Assembly: GCA_963769905.1 (NCBI GenBank)
Contig: CAVYNG010000002.1
Span: 1,426,001 to 1,490,000 of the forward strand
Reading direction: 5' to 3'
DNA length: 64,000 bases
DNA from: Bog-756 sp963769905
GTDB lineage: Bacteria; Actinomycetota; Acidimicrobiia; Acidimicrobiales; RAAP-2
Positions 51,527 through 61,565 of the stretch are shown here, piece after piece. Numbering within the stretch: the first letter of the stretch is position 1; each line of letters starts with the position of its first letter. The notes beneath the pieces are model-generated. The model did no database searches, was not told the origin of the DNA, and saw only the letters and a program-made list of their open reading frames with translations. The position numbers were made by a program, and so were the translations under genes.

Positions 51527-52833
51527 CGTCCACGTCCGGCCGAGGTCAGCACCAAGAGGTCGGTCTCGAAGCCCGGGTAGCTGGTCCCGACCGCCTCCCA
51601 CCCGACGACCGTCGTCTCGTCCGCGCCCGGCGCCGAGGCCGCACCGGCGATCGCCGCGGCCATGGCCATCCGGTGGTCGCCGCGGGAATCGAGGCGCGCG
51701 GCGGTGAGCACCCCGCCGGTGCCGGTCACGTGGAGGTCGTCGCCGCGTACCTCTGCAGCCGCACCGAAGGAGCGCACCAGCTCCGCGGTGCCCGCGAGGC
51801 GGTCCGACTCCTTGACCCGGAGCTCCCCGACGTCGCGGAAGCTGGTGGTGCCTTCTGCGGCGGCAGCGGCGACGGCGAGGACGGGCACCTCGTCGAGCGA
51901 AGGGATCTCGGCGGCGTCGACGAGGGTGCCCTGAAGGCGCGCGCTGCGGGCTGTCACCGAGCCACGGTGGTCGACGACCCGTTCGATGGCGATGGTCGCG
52001 CCCATCCGCTCGAGCACGGAGAGGTAGCCGACCCGCTCCGCACTCAGGTCGATCTCCTCGACCGTCACCTCGCTACCGGGGACGATGAGCGCTGCAACCA
52101 GCCAGAACGCGGCCTGCGAGGGATCACCCGGGACGAGGAAGTCGCCGGCTCGCAGCCGGCTCTCCCGCAAGCGGACGACCCGCCCGGGACCCACCGGTTC
52201 GATCGCGATGTCGGCGCCGGCGGCGGCCAACATCTCCTCGGTGTACGCGCGGGTGGCGACCGGTTCGCGCACCACGGTCTCGCCGGCAGCCGCCAGACCA
52301 GCGAGGAGGATCGCGGACTTGACCTGGGCGCTCGCCATCGGCGGGGCGTACTCGATGCCGTGCAGGCTCCCCCCGGTGATGGTGAGCGGCGGGAGGCAAC
52401 GCTCGCCCGATCCGCTCACCCGCGCGCCCATCTCGGTGAGCGGTCCTGCGATCCGGTCCATCGGGCGCCCACGCAACGACTCGTCGCCGGTGAGCACGAT
52501 CGTGCCGGGGAGGGTTGCGGCGACGCCGGCAAGGAGCCGCATCCCGGTGCCCGAGTTGCCGAGGTCGATCGGCGCATCGGGCGCGGCGAGGCGCGACCGG
52601 CCGCCCCGCACCGTCACCGTGAGGCCCTCCGGCTCGACGACCGCCCCGAGGGCGGCGACCGCGCGGGCGGTGCGCTCGACGTCCTCGCCGGACGAGAGCC
52701 CGGTGATCGTCGAGGTCCCCTCGGCCAGTGCCGCGAGCAGCAGTGCGCGGTGCGACACCGACTTGTCGCCGGGCACCGCGAGCGAACCGACGAAGGGCCT
52801 GCCCCCGCGGACCGTCAGTACCTCGCCGGTCAC
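51523..52833 (-). CDS. aroA: 3-phosphoshikimate 1-carboxyvinyltransferase (EPSP synthase)
   Basis: Shikimate-pathway enzyme joining phosphoenolpyruvate to shikimate 3-phosphate. Key blocks: LAVPGDKSVSHRALLLAAL, LGNSGTGMRLLAGVAA, LTGDESLRGRPM, and DEVPVLAVAAAAAEGTT, RDVGELRVKESDR. 436 residues. Start overlaps the tyrA stop (ATGA-like, four bases). Confidence 0.96.
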   Translation of the reverse strand: MTGEVLTVRGGRPFVGSLAVPGDKSVSHRALLLAALAEGTSTITGLSSGEDVERTARAVAALGAVVEPEGLTVTVRGGRSRLAAPDAPIDLGNSGTGMRLLAGVAATLPGTIVLTGDESLRGRPMDRIAGPLTEMGARVSGSGERCLPPLTITGGSLHGIEYAPPMASAQVKSAILLAGLAAAGETVVREPVATRAYTEEMLAAAGADIAIEPVGPGRVVRLRESRLRAGDFLVPGDPSQAAFWLVAALIVPGSEVTVEEIDLSAERVGYLSVLERMGATIAIERVVDHRGSVTARSARLQGTLVDAAEIPSLDEVPVLAVAAAAAEGTTSFRDVGELRVKESDRLAGTAELVRSFGAAAEVRGDDLHVTGTGGVLTAARLDSRGDHRMAMAAAIAGAASAPGADETTVVGWEAVGTSYPGFETDLLVLTSAGRGR

Positions 52834-53942
52834 CCGGGCGTCCCGAGCGGGGTGATCGCGGCCCGGTACCCCCGCTTGCTCACGCCCGCGACCAGGGTCG
52901 GCGCCGAGCGCGCGTCGACGAGGAGCACCAGCACTCCGCGGTCGCCCTCGACCGAGTGAGCGATCTCGACGTCGTCGATGCTCACCCCGAGCTCGGTGGC
53001 GAGGGTGGTGATCTCGGCGAGCACCCCGAGGCGGTCCGGTACCGGAATGCGGACCTCGACCTGCCCGTCGGTGCGAGGGACCCGCTCGGTCAGCGCCCGA
53101 CGGGCCGCGGCGGCGCGCCCGAGCACCTCGAGCAGCGCGGCATGGTCGCGTTCGGCCACCCGTCGGCGCATGCCGCCGAGCGCGTCGATGAGCTGATCGA
53201 GGGTCTCGACGATGGCCTCGGCGTTGTCGTCGCAGATACCGGGCCAGATCGACGGCTGCCCGGCCGCGATCCGCGTCATGTCCCGGAAGCCGCCGGCGGC
53301 CAGCTTGAGCACGGCCGCGCGCTCGTCCTCGAGGTCCGCGGCGAGGGTCATCAGAGTGGCCGCGGTGAGGTGGGGCACGTGCGAGACGACCGCCACGAGG
53401 GCGTCGTGCCGGTCGGGATCGAGCGCGACGACGTCGGCGCCGAGGTCGGCCAGCACCCCGCGGAGGCGCGCGTACGCCGCCGGATCGGTCGACGCGGTCG
53501 GGGTCAGCACCCAGGTCGCCCCCACGAACAGGTCCGCCGCGGCCCCGTCGATGCCGACCTGCTCGGAGCCGGCCATGGGGTGCCCTCCGACGAAGAAGGG
53601 ATGAGCCACCGAGCCGACGAGTGGGCCCTTCACGCTCCCGACGTCGGTGACCACCGTGGTCGGTTGGAACCGGCCGGAAAGTGCGTGCTCGACGACCTCG
53701 GCGGCGACGTGCACCGGGGTGGCGACGACGACCAGCTCCGCCGAGTGGTCCTCCCCCACCTCGGCGATCGCCCCGAGCTCGACCGCGCGGGAGGCAACAC
53801 CGGGCGTCACGTCGACCCCGCTCACGTGCCAGCCGCGCCCGGTGAGGGCCATCCCGACCGACCCACCGATGAGGCCCGTGCCGTAGATGGTCGCCCGCCG
53901 GTTCTTCCCCGCAGGGGAGCCCTCAATCGGGGAGGTCGTCAC
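52830..53942 (-). CDS. tyrA: Prephenate dehydrogenase with ACT domain
   Basis: Makes 4-hydroxyphenylpyruvate for tyrosine. NAD site IYGTGLIGGSVGMAL, catalytic GGHPMAGSEQVG with the His, SHVPHLTAATLM, and a C-terminal ACT regulatory domain (EVRIPVPDRLGVLAEITTLA, about residues 295-370) for feedback by tyrosine. 370 residues. The GTG at 53942 lies inside the aroH end (20-nt overlap) and is the first start matching family length. Confidence 0.92.
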   Translation of the reverse strand: MTTSPIEGSPAGKNRRATIYGTGLIGGSVGMALTGRGWHVSGVDVTPGVASRAVELGAIAEVGEDHSAELVVVATPVHVAAEVVEHALSGRFQPTTVVTDVGSVKGPLVGSVAHPFFVGGHPMAGSEQVGIDGAAADLFVGATWVLTPTASTDPAAYARLRGVLADLGADVVALDPDRHDALVAVVSHVPHLTAATLMTLAADLEDERAAVLKLAAGGFRDMTRIAAGQPSIWPGICDDNAEAIVETLDQLIDALGGMRRRVAERDHAALLEVLGRAAAARRALTERVPRTDGQVEVRIPVPDRLGVLAEITTLATELGVSIDDVEIAHSVEGDRGVLVLLVDARSAPTLVAGVSKRGYRAAITPLGTPG

Positions 53943-54291
53943 GGAGTCCTTGGGCGCCCTCGAGGTAGACGTGGTGGATCTCCTCCCGGGGGCGGTCGGT
54001 GGTGACGTGGAGCATGACCCGGATGCATCGTGGGACCGAACCGACCACCGCGAGTTCGCGCGCGCAGATAAGCGGCACCGCACCGAGGCCCATCGAGCGC
54101 GCCGCGGTGGCCGGGAAGATCGAGACGATGTCCTCGGTGGCGGTGAACAGGATCGAGATGATGTCGTCCTCGAGCAGATCGTTGCGCGTGAGGATGTCGC
54201 CGAGCAGGGCGACCACCGCGCCGGTCACCGCGTCCGGTGTGTCGTCCCGGACGGTGGTCGCCCCGCGGACGGCTCGGACGATGGCGGGCAT
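53923..54291 (-). CDS. aroH: Chorismate mutase, AroH type
   Basis: Converts chorismate to prephenate. Small trimeric AroH fold: IVRAVRGATTVRDDTPDAV with the arginine, LFTATEDIVSIFPA, PLICARELAVVGSVPRCIRV containing the other active-site residues. 122 residues. It feeds tyrA directly; the two genes overlap by 20 nt. Confidence 0.93.
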   Translation of the reverse strand: MPAIVRAVRGATTVRDDTPDAVTGAVVALLGDILTRNDLLEDDIISILFTATEDIVSIFPATAARSMGLGAVPLICARELAVVGSVPRCIRVMLHVTTDRPREEIHHVYLEGAQGLRDDLPD

Positions 54292-54303
54292 CAGGCTGGC
54301 ATG

Positions 54304-55077
54304 TTACTCAGGGGTGTTGCGCCGCCCTGCCTGGCCCGATCGCGCATCAGAGGTCGCTGCCGCCGCGAGGCGGCGTACCTCCTCACTGGTGAGGCTGCGG
54401 TAGTCGCCAGGAGCGAGGGTCGCATCGGCGATCGGCCCGATGCGGGTCCGGACCAGCCGGACGACCGGGTGCCCGATGGCCTCGCACATCCGCCGGACCT
54501 GACGGTTGCGTCCCTCGTGGACGACGAGACGGAGGAGGCCGGGTGCGGGTGAAGAGACCTTTGCCGGCGCGGTCGGGCCGTCTTCGAGCTCGACGCCTTC
54601 GCGTAGGGAGCGCAGGTCGCCGCTCGTGGGCTCGCCCTCGACGTGGGCGAGGTATTCCTTCGCGACCCCGAAGGACGGGTGGGTCAGCCGGTGGGCGAGC
54701 GCGCCGTCGTTGGTCAGCACGATCAAGCCCTCGGTGTCGCGGTCGAGCCGCCCGACCGGGAAGACCCGGGGTTCGGAGGGGACGAGCGAGACCACGGTCG
54801 TGCGCGCGTGGGTGTCCTTCGCGGTCGAGACGACACCGGCCGGCTTGTTGACCAGGTAGTGGACCAGGCCGGGTGCGAGCGCGAGCGGGACGCCGTCGAG
54901 CTCGACCTGGTCGGCTGCCGGGTCGATGCGGCGGCCGAGGACCGGCACCACACCGTTGACCCGCACCCGTCCTTGCTCGATCAGCTCCTCACACGCGCGG
55001 CGCGAGCCGATGCCGGCACGGGCAAGGACCTTCTGGAGCCGCTCGAGGGTCGAAGGTTTCGGGTCCGCCTCATCCAT
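54304..55077 (-). CDS. rluB: 23S rRNA pseudouridine synthase RluB-type
   Basis: Makes pseudouridine in 23S rRNA. N-terminal S4 RNA-binding domain (LQKVLARAGIGSRRACEELI), then the catalytic block VGRLDRDTEGLIVLTNDGAL with the active aspartate, LTHPSFGVAKEYLAHVEG, and HEGRNRQVRRMCEAIGHPV. 257 residues; charged tail. ATG at 55077 overlaps the scpB end. Confidence 0.92.
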   Translation of the reverse strand: MDEADPKPSTLERLQKVLARAGIGSRRACEELIEQGRVRVNGVVPVLGRRIDPAADQVELDGVPLALAPGLVHYLVNKPAGVVSTAKDTHARTTVVSLVPSEPRVFPVGRLDRDTEGLIVLTNDGALAHRLTHPSFGVAKEYLAHVEGEPTSGDLRSLREGVELEDGPTAPAKVSSPAPGLLRLVVHEGRNRQVRRMCEAIGHPVVRLVRTRIGPIADATLAPGDYRSLTSEEVRRLAAAATSDARSGQAGRRNTPE

Positions 55078-55648
55078 CGCCGGCCGGACGCAGCTGGTCC
55101 TCGAGCTCGGCGAGGGCCTCCGGTCCGGGCAGCAGGTCCTCCACCCGTGGCAGCTGGTCGAGCCGGTCGAGGCCGAGTCGCTCGAGGAAGGCGTCGGTCG
55201 TGGCGTAGAGCACCGCCTGGCCCGGGCCGCTCGCGCGGCCGGCGGGAGCGATGTAGCCGCGGTGTTCGAGCAGCCGCACCACACCGTCGACGTTCACCCC
55301 GCGGAGGGCCGAGATCTGCGCCCGCGACACCGGCTGCTTGTACGCGACGATGGCAAGGGTCTCGAGCGCGGCGGCCGACAGCCGCGAGGACACGCCCACG
55401 TTGGCGAAGCGCTCCACATAAGGCGCGAGGTCAGGATGGCTCTGGATCCGGTAGGCGCCCGCGACCCGCACCACCTCGAAGCCGCGGCCCTCGGTGTGGC
55501 ACGATTCGGCGAGCTCGTCGCAGAGCGGCTCGATCCGTTCGACCGGCAGTTCGAGCAGTTCGGCGAGGAGACCGGGCGGGACCGGCTCGACTGCCACCAC
55601 CAGGACGGCTTCGACGGCGCGGGCCTCAGAGGAGAGCGGCACCGTCAC
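55070..55648 (-). CDS. scpB: Segregation and condensation protein B
   Basis: Partner of ScpA in the SMC condensin. Two winged-helix domains: AVEAVLVVAVEPVPPGLLAE and LETLAIVAYKQPVSRAQISA, RGVNVDGVVRLLEHRGYI. 192 residues. The GTG start overlaps the scpA stop (GTGA), so it is preferred over the longer open frame. Confidence 0.92.
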   Translation of the reverse strand: MTVPLSSEARAVEAVLVVAVEPVPPGLLAELLELPVERIEPLCDELAESCHTEGRGFEVVRVAGAYRIQSHPDLAPYVERFANVGVSSRLSAAALETLAIVAYKQPVSRAQISALRGVNVDGVVRLLEHRGYIAPAGRASGPGQAVLYATTDAFLERLGLDRLDQLPRVEDLLPGPEALAELEDQLRPAGDG

Positions 55649-56427
55649 CCCACGTACTCGTCGAGCTCGACCGCCTCGGCCGGCAGGTTGGGTGGTGCAC
55701 CCTCGATCCACGCCACCTGGAGCTCACCGAAGGTATGGCCCTGGTCGAGGGAGACCCGACCCTGCTTGCAGAGTTCGAGCAGCGCGAGGAAGCGCACGAT
55801 GATCTCGATCCGGGAGGTGAGGTGCGCGGTCAGCCCTCGGAAGGTGCAGGGTCCGGCCCGAGGGAGCCGGACCTGCAGCTCCGCGACCGCCTCGGCCACC
55901 GTGACCGCGTCGACCGTCACGTGCTCGAGGTCGATGCCCGGAGCCGGCCGCTCTGCCGTCGCCCGGTGGAACGCAGCCGCCAGAGCGGCGGGGGTGACTC
56001 CCTCGAGCAGGTCGGGCGCGAGCACCACCAGGTCCGGCGGCAGGCCGGCGTTGCGCGGCACCGCGCGGGCCGCCTGTTCGATGAGGATGGCGAAGCCGTC
56101 CGCGGCCGCGGCGTAGGCCTGGCACTCGAGGAGTCGCGCGAGGAGGAGATCGCGCTCCTCCCATCCGATCAGTTCCTCGTCGGGCTCGAGCTCGGCAGTT
56201 CCCGGCAACAGCCGGCGCGACTTCAGCTCGACGAGCATCGCGACGACCACCAGGAACTCGGAGAGCGTCTGGAGGTCGACCCGCTCCCACGTGGCGACCT
56301 CGGCCACGAACGCGTCGACCACGGGCGCGAGCGGGATGTCGAAGATATCGAGCTCGTGCGTGCCGACCAGGTGCGCGAGCAGATCGACAGGTCCTTCGAA
56401 GACCGGAGTGGTGACGGTCGCCGGCAC
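55645..56427 (-). CDS. scpA: Segregation and condensation protein A (kleisin)
   Basis: Kleisin linking SMC heads. Start FEGPVDLLAHLVGTHELDIF is diagnostic (usually FEGPLDLLLxLI), then LSEFLVVVAMLVELKSRRLL and a C-terminal winged helix SRIEIIVRFLALLELCKQGR. 260 residues. The GTG follows a TATCGT box by 8 nt. Confidence 0.93.
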   Translation of the reverse strand: MPATVTTPVFEGPVDLLAHLVGTHELDIFDIPLAPVVDAFVAEVATWERVDLQTLSEFLVVVAMLVELKSRRLLPGTAELEPDEELIGWEERDLLLARLLECQAYAAAADGFAILIEQAARAVPRNAGLPPDLVVLAPDLLEGVTPAALAAAFHRATAERPAPGIDLEHVTVDAVTVAEAVAELQVRLPRAGPCTFRGLTAHLTSRIEIIVRFLALLELCKQGRVSLDQGHTFGELQVAWIEGAPPNLPAEAVELDEYVG

Positions 56428-56435
56428 GCCACCCG

Positions 56436-56441
56436 ACGATA
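56436..56441 (-). promoter_or_regulatory. -10 box TATCGT before scpA (leaderless)
   Basis: TATCGT, 8 nt, GTG on the minus strand. It drives the long scpA-to-plsC operon. Confidence 0.5.
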
Positions 56442-56481
56442 CCGGCTCGCGGCCTCCGGCCCGTGCATCTACCGGCCGACC

Positions 56482-56487
56482 TACGAT
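56482..56487 (+). promoter_or_regulatory. -10 box TACGAT before trpS (leaderless)
   Basis: TACGAT, 8 nt, GTG. Divergent from scpA, with 68 nt between the two start codons. Confidence 0.5.
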
Positions 56488-56495
56488 GACGCCTC

Positions 56496-57479
56496 GTGCC
56501 CCGCGTTCTCTCCGGTATCCAGCCGAGCGGCGACCTGCATCTCGGCAACTACCTCGGCGCGATCCGCTACTGGGTCGCCGACCAGGACGCGCACGACGCC
56601 TTCTACTGCATCGTCGACCTCCACGCCCTCACCCTCGAGATCGACCCCGAGGAGCTGCGCACCCGCACCTACGACACGGCGCTCGACCTCCTCGCCGCCG
56701 GCCTCGACCCGGACCGCTGCACTCTCTTCGTCCAGAGCCACGTCCCCGAGCACACCAAGCTGACCTGGCTCCTCGAGTGCACCGCGACGATGGGCGAGCT
56801 CGGGCGGATGACCCAATTCAAGGAGAAGAGCGCAGGCCATGACTCGGTCCGGGTGGGCCTGTTCACCTACCCGGTCCTCCAGTGCGCGGACATCCTCCTC
56901 TACGACGCGGAGCGGGTGCCGGTCGGCGAGGACCAGCGGCAACATCTCGAGCTCGCCCGCGAGCTCGCGACGCGCTTCAACCGCCGCTTCGGACGGACCT
57001 TCGTGGTGCCCGAGGCCTCGATCCCTCCCCTCGGCGCACGGGTGATGGACCTCCAGCATCCGGGGCGAAAGATGTCGAAGTCCGCCAACTCCCCGCTCGG
57101 CACCGTCCTCGTCCTCGACGAGCCGGCCGAGATCGTGCGCAAGGTCAAAAAGGCGGTCACCGACACCGACGGCGAGGTGCGCTACGACCCCGAGGCGAAG
57201 CCGGGCCTCTCCAACCTGCTCGAGCTGCTCGGCGTCGCAACCGGCCGTTCTCCGGTCGACCTCGCCGGCTCCTATGCCCGCTACGGCGAGCTGAAGGACG
57301 ACCTCGCCGAGGCGCTGATCGAGCTGCTCCGGCCGGTGCGCGAACGGCGCAAGGAACTGGCGGCCGAGCCCGGAGCGGTCCCCCATCTGCTCGCGCAGGG
57401 CGCGGCGAAGGCCCACGCGACCGCCTCTGTCACCTACGCGCGCGCGGCGTCGGCCATCGGGCTGCTCCCGCCCGACTGA
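56496..57479 (+). CDS. trpS: Tryptophanyl-tRNA synthetase
   Basis: Class I synthetase. HIGH-like motif in SGIQPSGDLHLGNYLGAIRY, KMSKS in GRKMSKSANSPLGTV, with VGEDQRQHLELARELATRFN between. 327 residues, standard length. GTG start just after a -10 box. It lies alone on this strand between the two minus-strand operons. Confidence 0.96.
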   Translation: MPRVLSGIQPSGDLHLGNYLGAIRYWVADQDAHDAFYCIVDLHALTLEIDPEELRTRTYDTALDLLAAGLDPDRCTLFVQSHVPEHTKLTWLLECTATMGELGRMTQFKEKSAGHDSVRVGLFTYPVLQCADILLYDAERVPVGEDQRQHLELARELATRFNRRFGRTFVVPEASIPPLGARVMDLQHPGRKMSKSANSPLGTVLVLDEPAEIVRKVKKAVTDTDGEVRYDPEAKPGLSNLLELLGVATGRSPVDLAGSYARYGELKDDLAEALIELLRPVRERRKELAAEPGAVPHLLAQGAAKAHATASVTYARAASAIGLLPPD

Positions 57480-57488
57480 ACTCCTCGG

Positions 57489-60330
57489 TCAGCCGGGGCC
57501 GGCGGGCGCCGGTGCGTGCCGAGGTGGGGCGTGCCTGCGGCGGACCCGCACCAACCCGACGCAGATCCCGGCGAGCAGTACGGCCGCGGTCACGCCGGAA
57601 AGAGCCAGGCCGATCGTCGCGGTGAGCGGCGAGTAGGTGAAGGTGACCACGTAGTCGCCTGCGGGGAGCCGCACCTGCTGAACGACACCCGCCTGCTCGA
57701 CCGTGGCACCGTGGATCGATCCGCCGCCGACGGGCCGCACCGACGCACCCCACCCGGTGCTGAAGGCCACGCTGCGGTCGAGGGTCACCGGCGAGGCCGC
57801 GCGCACGGTGATCTGCTGGCCGCCGTCGGCCTGTGGCGGGCCTGAGCGCACGACGGCCGCGCCTCCCGATGCGGTCGCCCACGCCCAGCCGCGGGCGGCC
57901 GCGTTCCGGAACACCCCGAAGGAGCCGAGCGTGCCGATGTAGACCCAGTGGGAGCCGTCGACCCCGTACTGGAGGGGGCCGTCGAGCAGCACCGTGCCGG
58001 TCTCGGCCGTCGTGGCGGTCGGGATCGTCACGACGGCCGACCGGCTTGCCCGGTCGGCGACGACGACGCCGGCCGCGCGGACCGGCCGGCCGGGCGACAC
58101 CTCGACGTCACGGGACGACCCGGTCACCGTTGCCGCCGCCGACGGGAGCCAGGTGACCGAGCCGCCCGGAGTCACGAGACCGACCGTCGAGCGCGCCCGC
58201 GTCTCCCCTCGGCACCCCGAACGACCAGCTGGTGAGGGAAAGCGGACTGCCGAAATACCAGAGGTGGGAACGCCCCGACCCGATGGTCACCGGACTGGTC
58301 TTCGCACCGGGTGAGCCGTTGTACACGGTCGGGGCGACCGGGAACGAGACGTTCGAGCCGGCCGGCGTCGGCCCGCGAGGCGTGAGGAAGTAGCCCGGCA
58401 GGCTCAGCAGTGTGGTCACGTTGAGGTCGTTCCAGACGTTGCCGGCGAGGGAGGCCGGCGAAAAGTCCTCCTGGTAGTGGGCGCCGGTCGCGTTGTAGTA
58501 GTCGCTGTCGGTCAGCGCGGCGTAGCCCTGCCCGCTCGCGAGGGAGTTGAACGTGTTGAGGTCGGTCTGGCCCAGCGCGCGGAGCTCTTCGCCCTCGAAC
58601 TGGTCGGGGTCGTAGATGAGGAATCGCCCGTCGCCGACCAGATGGGTGAACGCAGTCGCCGTCGGGCCCTGTGCGCGGGCCAGGCCGAGGCTCACCGGCG
58701 GACGGACGACCAGCAGGTTGAAGACCACCAGATCGACCACCAGTACCGCTGCGAGCAGCCGGCGAAGGCGGCGGGCAGAGAACCGTTCCGCGTGGAGCAC
58801 GATCCAGGTGGCGCAGCCGGCGACGACCACGCCGGCGGTCGTCAGGCCGGCGATCGCCTCTCGTGTCCCCCGCGACGCCACGAATTGTGCCCCGAGAGTG
58901 CGTTCGAGGAACGACCCGTCGACCCATGCCGCGACGCAGAGGACGACCGCGGCCACGAGCGGGAGACACGTCGCCACGAGCTCCGCGCGTCCCCCCGGGT
59001 GCCAGCGTGCCCGCAACGACGTCCGCGGCCTCGGGCCGCGCTCGGTGCGCTCGGTGAGGAGGAGGTGCGCCCACCATGCAAGCAACATCGCCAGCGAGAA
59101 GTCGACCAGCAGGAGGTTGCGGTTGAGGAGGCGCTCGTTCTTCACGAAGGGGATGAGGAACAGGAGGTGACCAAGGGGCGTCTGTGCGCCGAGGGCACAG
59201 ACGATCCCGATCGCGAGGGTCACGTACCAGATGCGCCACGAGCGCGCCTCGGGCCGTCGACGCCACCGCCGGAGGAGGAGGGTGCACGCGGCGATCAGAG
59301 CAAGGATCCCCACATAGCTCGTGACTTCCGGGAAGTTGTACGGCCCGATGTAGTACGAGGGCTGGTCCTGGTTGGTGCCGAGCACGAACGGCGAGACGAG
59401 AAGGGTGACCAGCCGCCAGGGAAGGGACCCGGTCGAGAAGTAGCCGTAGTTGGCGATCGACCGCTGCGAGCTCGCCTGGAAGGCGAGCCCGGGCAACCAC
59501 TGGGCCGCGCCGAGCAGGAGGCCGCCGAGAAGTCCGGCCAGCACCGGCAGGACCGAGCCGGGTTGGCTGCGGCGGCGTGTCGCGCGCAGCCGGCCGGAGC
59601 CGACGAAGCGGGCCACCCAGTAGACGATCACGAGGAGGCCCCCGTCGAGCATCGCCTCGACACCGCCGGTGAGCGCGAGCAGGCCGGACGCGACCGCGAG
59701 CAGCGCCATCCAGCCGAGGCGGTCCGTCCTCGGTCGCTCGGCATCGCTCGGCATCTCGTCCGCCGAGGTGAGCTCGTGGACCGCGAGCAGCATCCACGGG
59801 AGCCACGCGGCTCCCTCGACGAGGTCGACGTGGACGATCTGCGCGCTCATGTAACCGGCGAAGGCAAAGGTCGCGGCGCCGAAGGTGGCCGCGGTCGAGC
59901 CGATCGAGTGGCGCCGCAGGAAGAGGTAGGTGCCAACGAGCGCGACGTCGTAGGCGAGCGCGAGGTTGATCGACCAGGCGGCCGGCAGCGGGAGCACCGC
60001 CATGAGCCAGGTCGTCGGGTAGGCGGCACCCGCGTTGAACCCGCCGAGCAGCGGCGTGCCACTGAACAGGTACGGGTTCCAGAGCGGGAGGGTGCCGTGA
60101 GCGAGGTCGCGTCCGACCAGCGCGCGGAGCGGGAAATTCTGCAGGAAGTTGTCCCCGTCGACGAAGGCCCTCCCGAAGAGGTTGGGCAGCGCGAAGACGA
60201 CGAAGGGGGCGACCAACAAGACCACCAGCCCCGGATGGGTACGAACCCAGACGCGGGCGCCTGCGAGGCGGCCCGGAGCCGTGGCGAGGGCGGGGGGTTC
60301 GACCGGCGGCGCTCCGACCGTTCCGGTCAT
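57489..60330 (-). CDS. YfhO-family membrane protein, apparent internal frameshift
   Basis: Large multipass membrane protein with about a dozen helices and extracellular loops, of the YfhO type linked to teichoic-acid or glycan decoration in other bacteria. The N-terminal part (58108-60330 frame) begins MTGTVGAPPVEPPALAT and contains NFPLRALVGRDLAHGTLPLW and NRNLLLVDFSLAMLLAWW. The C-terminal part (57489-58175 frame: VGLVTPGGSVTWLPS, GDYVVTFTYSPLTATIGLAL) is its natural continuation. A one-base shift in the GC run near 58190-58207 separates them. Start overlaps the preceding gene's stop (ATGA). Confidence 0.75.
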
Positions 60331-61565
60331 GCGGGCGACGGTGCCGGGTGCACGCCGCTCCGGTTCAGTGCGCGCATCGCGGGCAGTCGGCGGAGCTCGA
60401 GCGCGCACCAACCGACCATGAGTGCGAAGAGCACCGTCCGCGCCACCACCGACGTGTAGCCGACCCACGCGTAGGGGTTCGCGTGGTCCGGGATCCGGAG
60501 CACGAACTCGAACCACCAGTCCCACACGGTGACCGCGCCGAGCGCGATGGCGAAGCGGGCCGGTGCCGCGGTGATGGCGCCCGCGGCGAACACCCAGAGC
60601 AGGTACTGGGGGTTCCAGACCTTGTTCACCGCCATCCATGCGATGAGCGCGATCGCGGTGCCGAGCGCGACGCCGCGTGCCTGGTGCTCGGGCGGAAGCC
60701 GCCAGACGGCCCACGTTGCGACCGCCACGGCCACGACGACGACGACGAAGGACGCCATGTTGACGAAGTGGCTGCCCGCGAGCGACGACCCGAGGAACTT
60801 GCCGAGCATGCCCCACATCGAGTCCTTCTCCGGGCGCATGCCGTTGAAGCGGACGAAGTACAGGGTGTTCGAGGGTGCGAGGACGAGGAACGGGACCGCC
60901 ACGATGGCGCCGATCGCGACGAAGGGGACCGTCCATTTCCACCATGCAGTCCCGGCCGCGCGGCGGGCGCCGGGTGCGGCCCGCCACCAGGTCGAACCGA
61001 GTGCGGCGAGGGCGATCGGAGCCACCACCACCGGAAAGAGCTTGACGAAGGTCCCGATGGACGCGGCGCCTCCACTCAGGACCTGGCGTCGTTCGCCGAA
61101 GAAGACCACCGCCGCGACCAGGAAGGCGATCCCGATGAGGTCCCAGTTGATCGCCGAGTCGAGCAGCAGGGCGGGTGAGGCCGCGATCCACCAGACCGCG
61201 CGAGGGTGCGCACGATGGACGAGGGCGATGGTCGCGAAGACCGCGGTGACGGTCATCGCCCCGGCGGCAGCCAACCACGAGGCCGGCCCTCCCGGCAGCC
61301 ACGACGGGACCCAGAGCAGGAAGCCGAGCAGCACCGGGTACTCGATCCTGTCGTGGAGGTAGGGCAGCGGGTGGATGACTCCGCCCGTCCGGAGGTAGTG
61401 ATCGACGCTCAGCTTGAGCACGTCGGTGTAGGAGCCGTGGTCGAGCGCCCAGATCGCGTAGGGGGAGCCGGCGCGCGCCTCGGGAAGGCTGCGCGCGACG
61501 AGGAGGAAGTCGACCAAGACGAGGGCGCCCGCGAGGGCATAGGGCGCCCACCGGCGGAATCTCAC
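60327..61565 (-). CDS. GT87-like membrane glycosyltransferase
   Basis: Polytopic protein with about ten helices, GT-C type. Landmarks: GGVIHPLPYLHDRIEYPVLL, ALLLDSAINWDLIGIAFLV, ASIGTFVKLFPVVVAPIALA, KVWNPQYLLWVFAAGAI. Probably adds a sugar from a polyprenyl donor on the outer face. GTG at 61565 overlaps the M50 stop; the longer open frame is a Pro/Ala-rich shadow. 412 residues. Coupled to the YfhO gene. Confidence 0.75.
   Translation of the reverse strand: MRFRRWAPYALAGALVLVDFLLVARSLPEARAGSPYAIWALDHGSYTDVLKLSVDHYLRTGGVIHPLPYLHDRIEYPVLLGFLLWVPSWLPGGPASWLAAAGAMTVTAVFATIALVHRAHPRAVWWIAASPALLLDSAINWDLIGIAFLVAAVVFFGERRQVLSGGAASIGTFVKLFPVVVAPIALAALGSTWWRAAPGARRAAGTAWWKWTVPFVAIGAIVAVPFLVLAPSNTLYFVRFNGMRPEKDSMWGMLGKFLGSSLAGSHFVNMASFVVVVVAVAVATWAVWRLPPEHQARGVALGTAIALIAWMAVNKVWNPQYLLWVFAAGAITAAPARFAIALGAVTVWDWWFEFVLRIPDHANPYAWVGYTSVVARTVLFALMVGWCALELRRLPAMRALNRSGVHPAPSPA

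Noticed and set aside
60331..61551. Upstream extension of the YfhO frame
   Set aside because: Shadow of the GT87-like gene; the ATG at the ATGA overlap fits.
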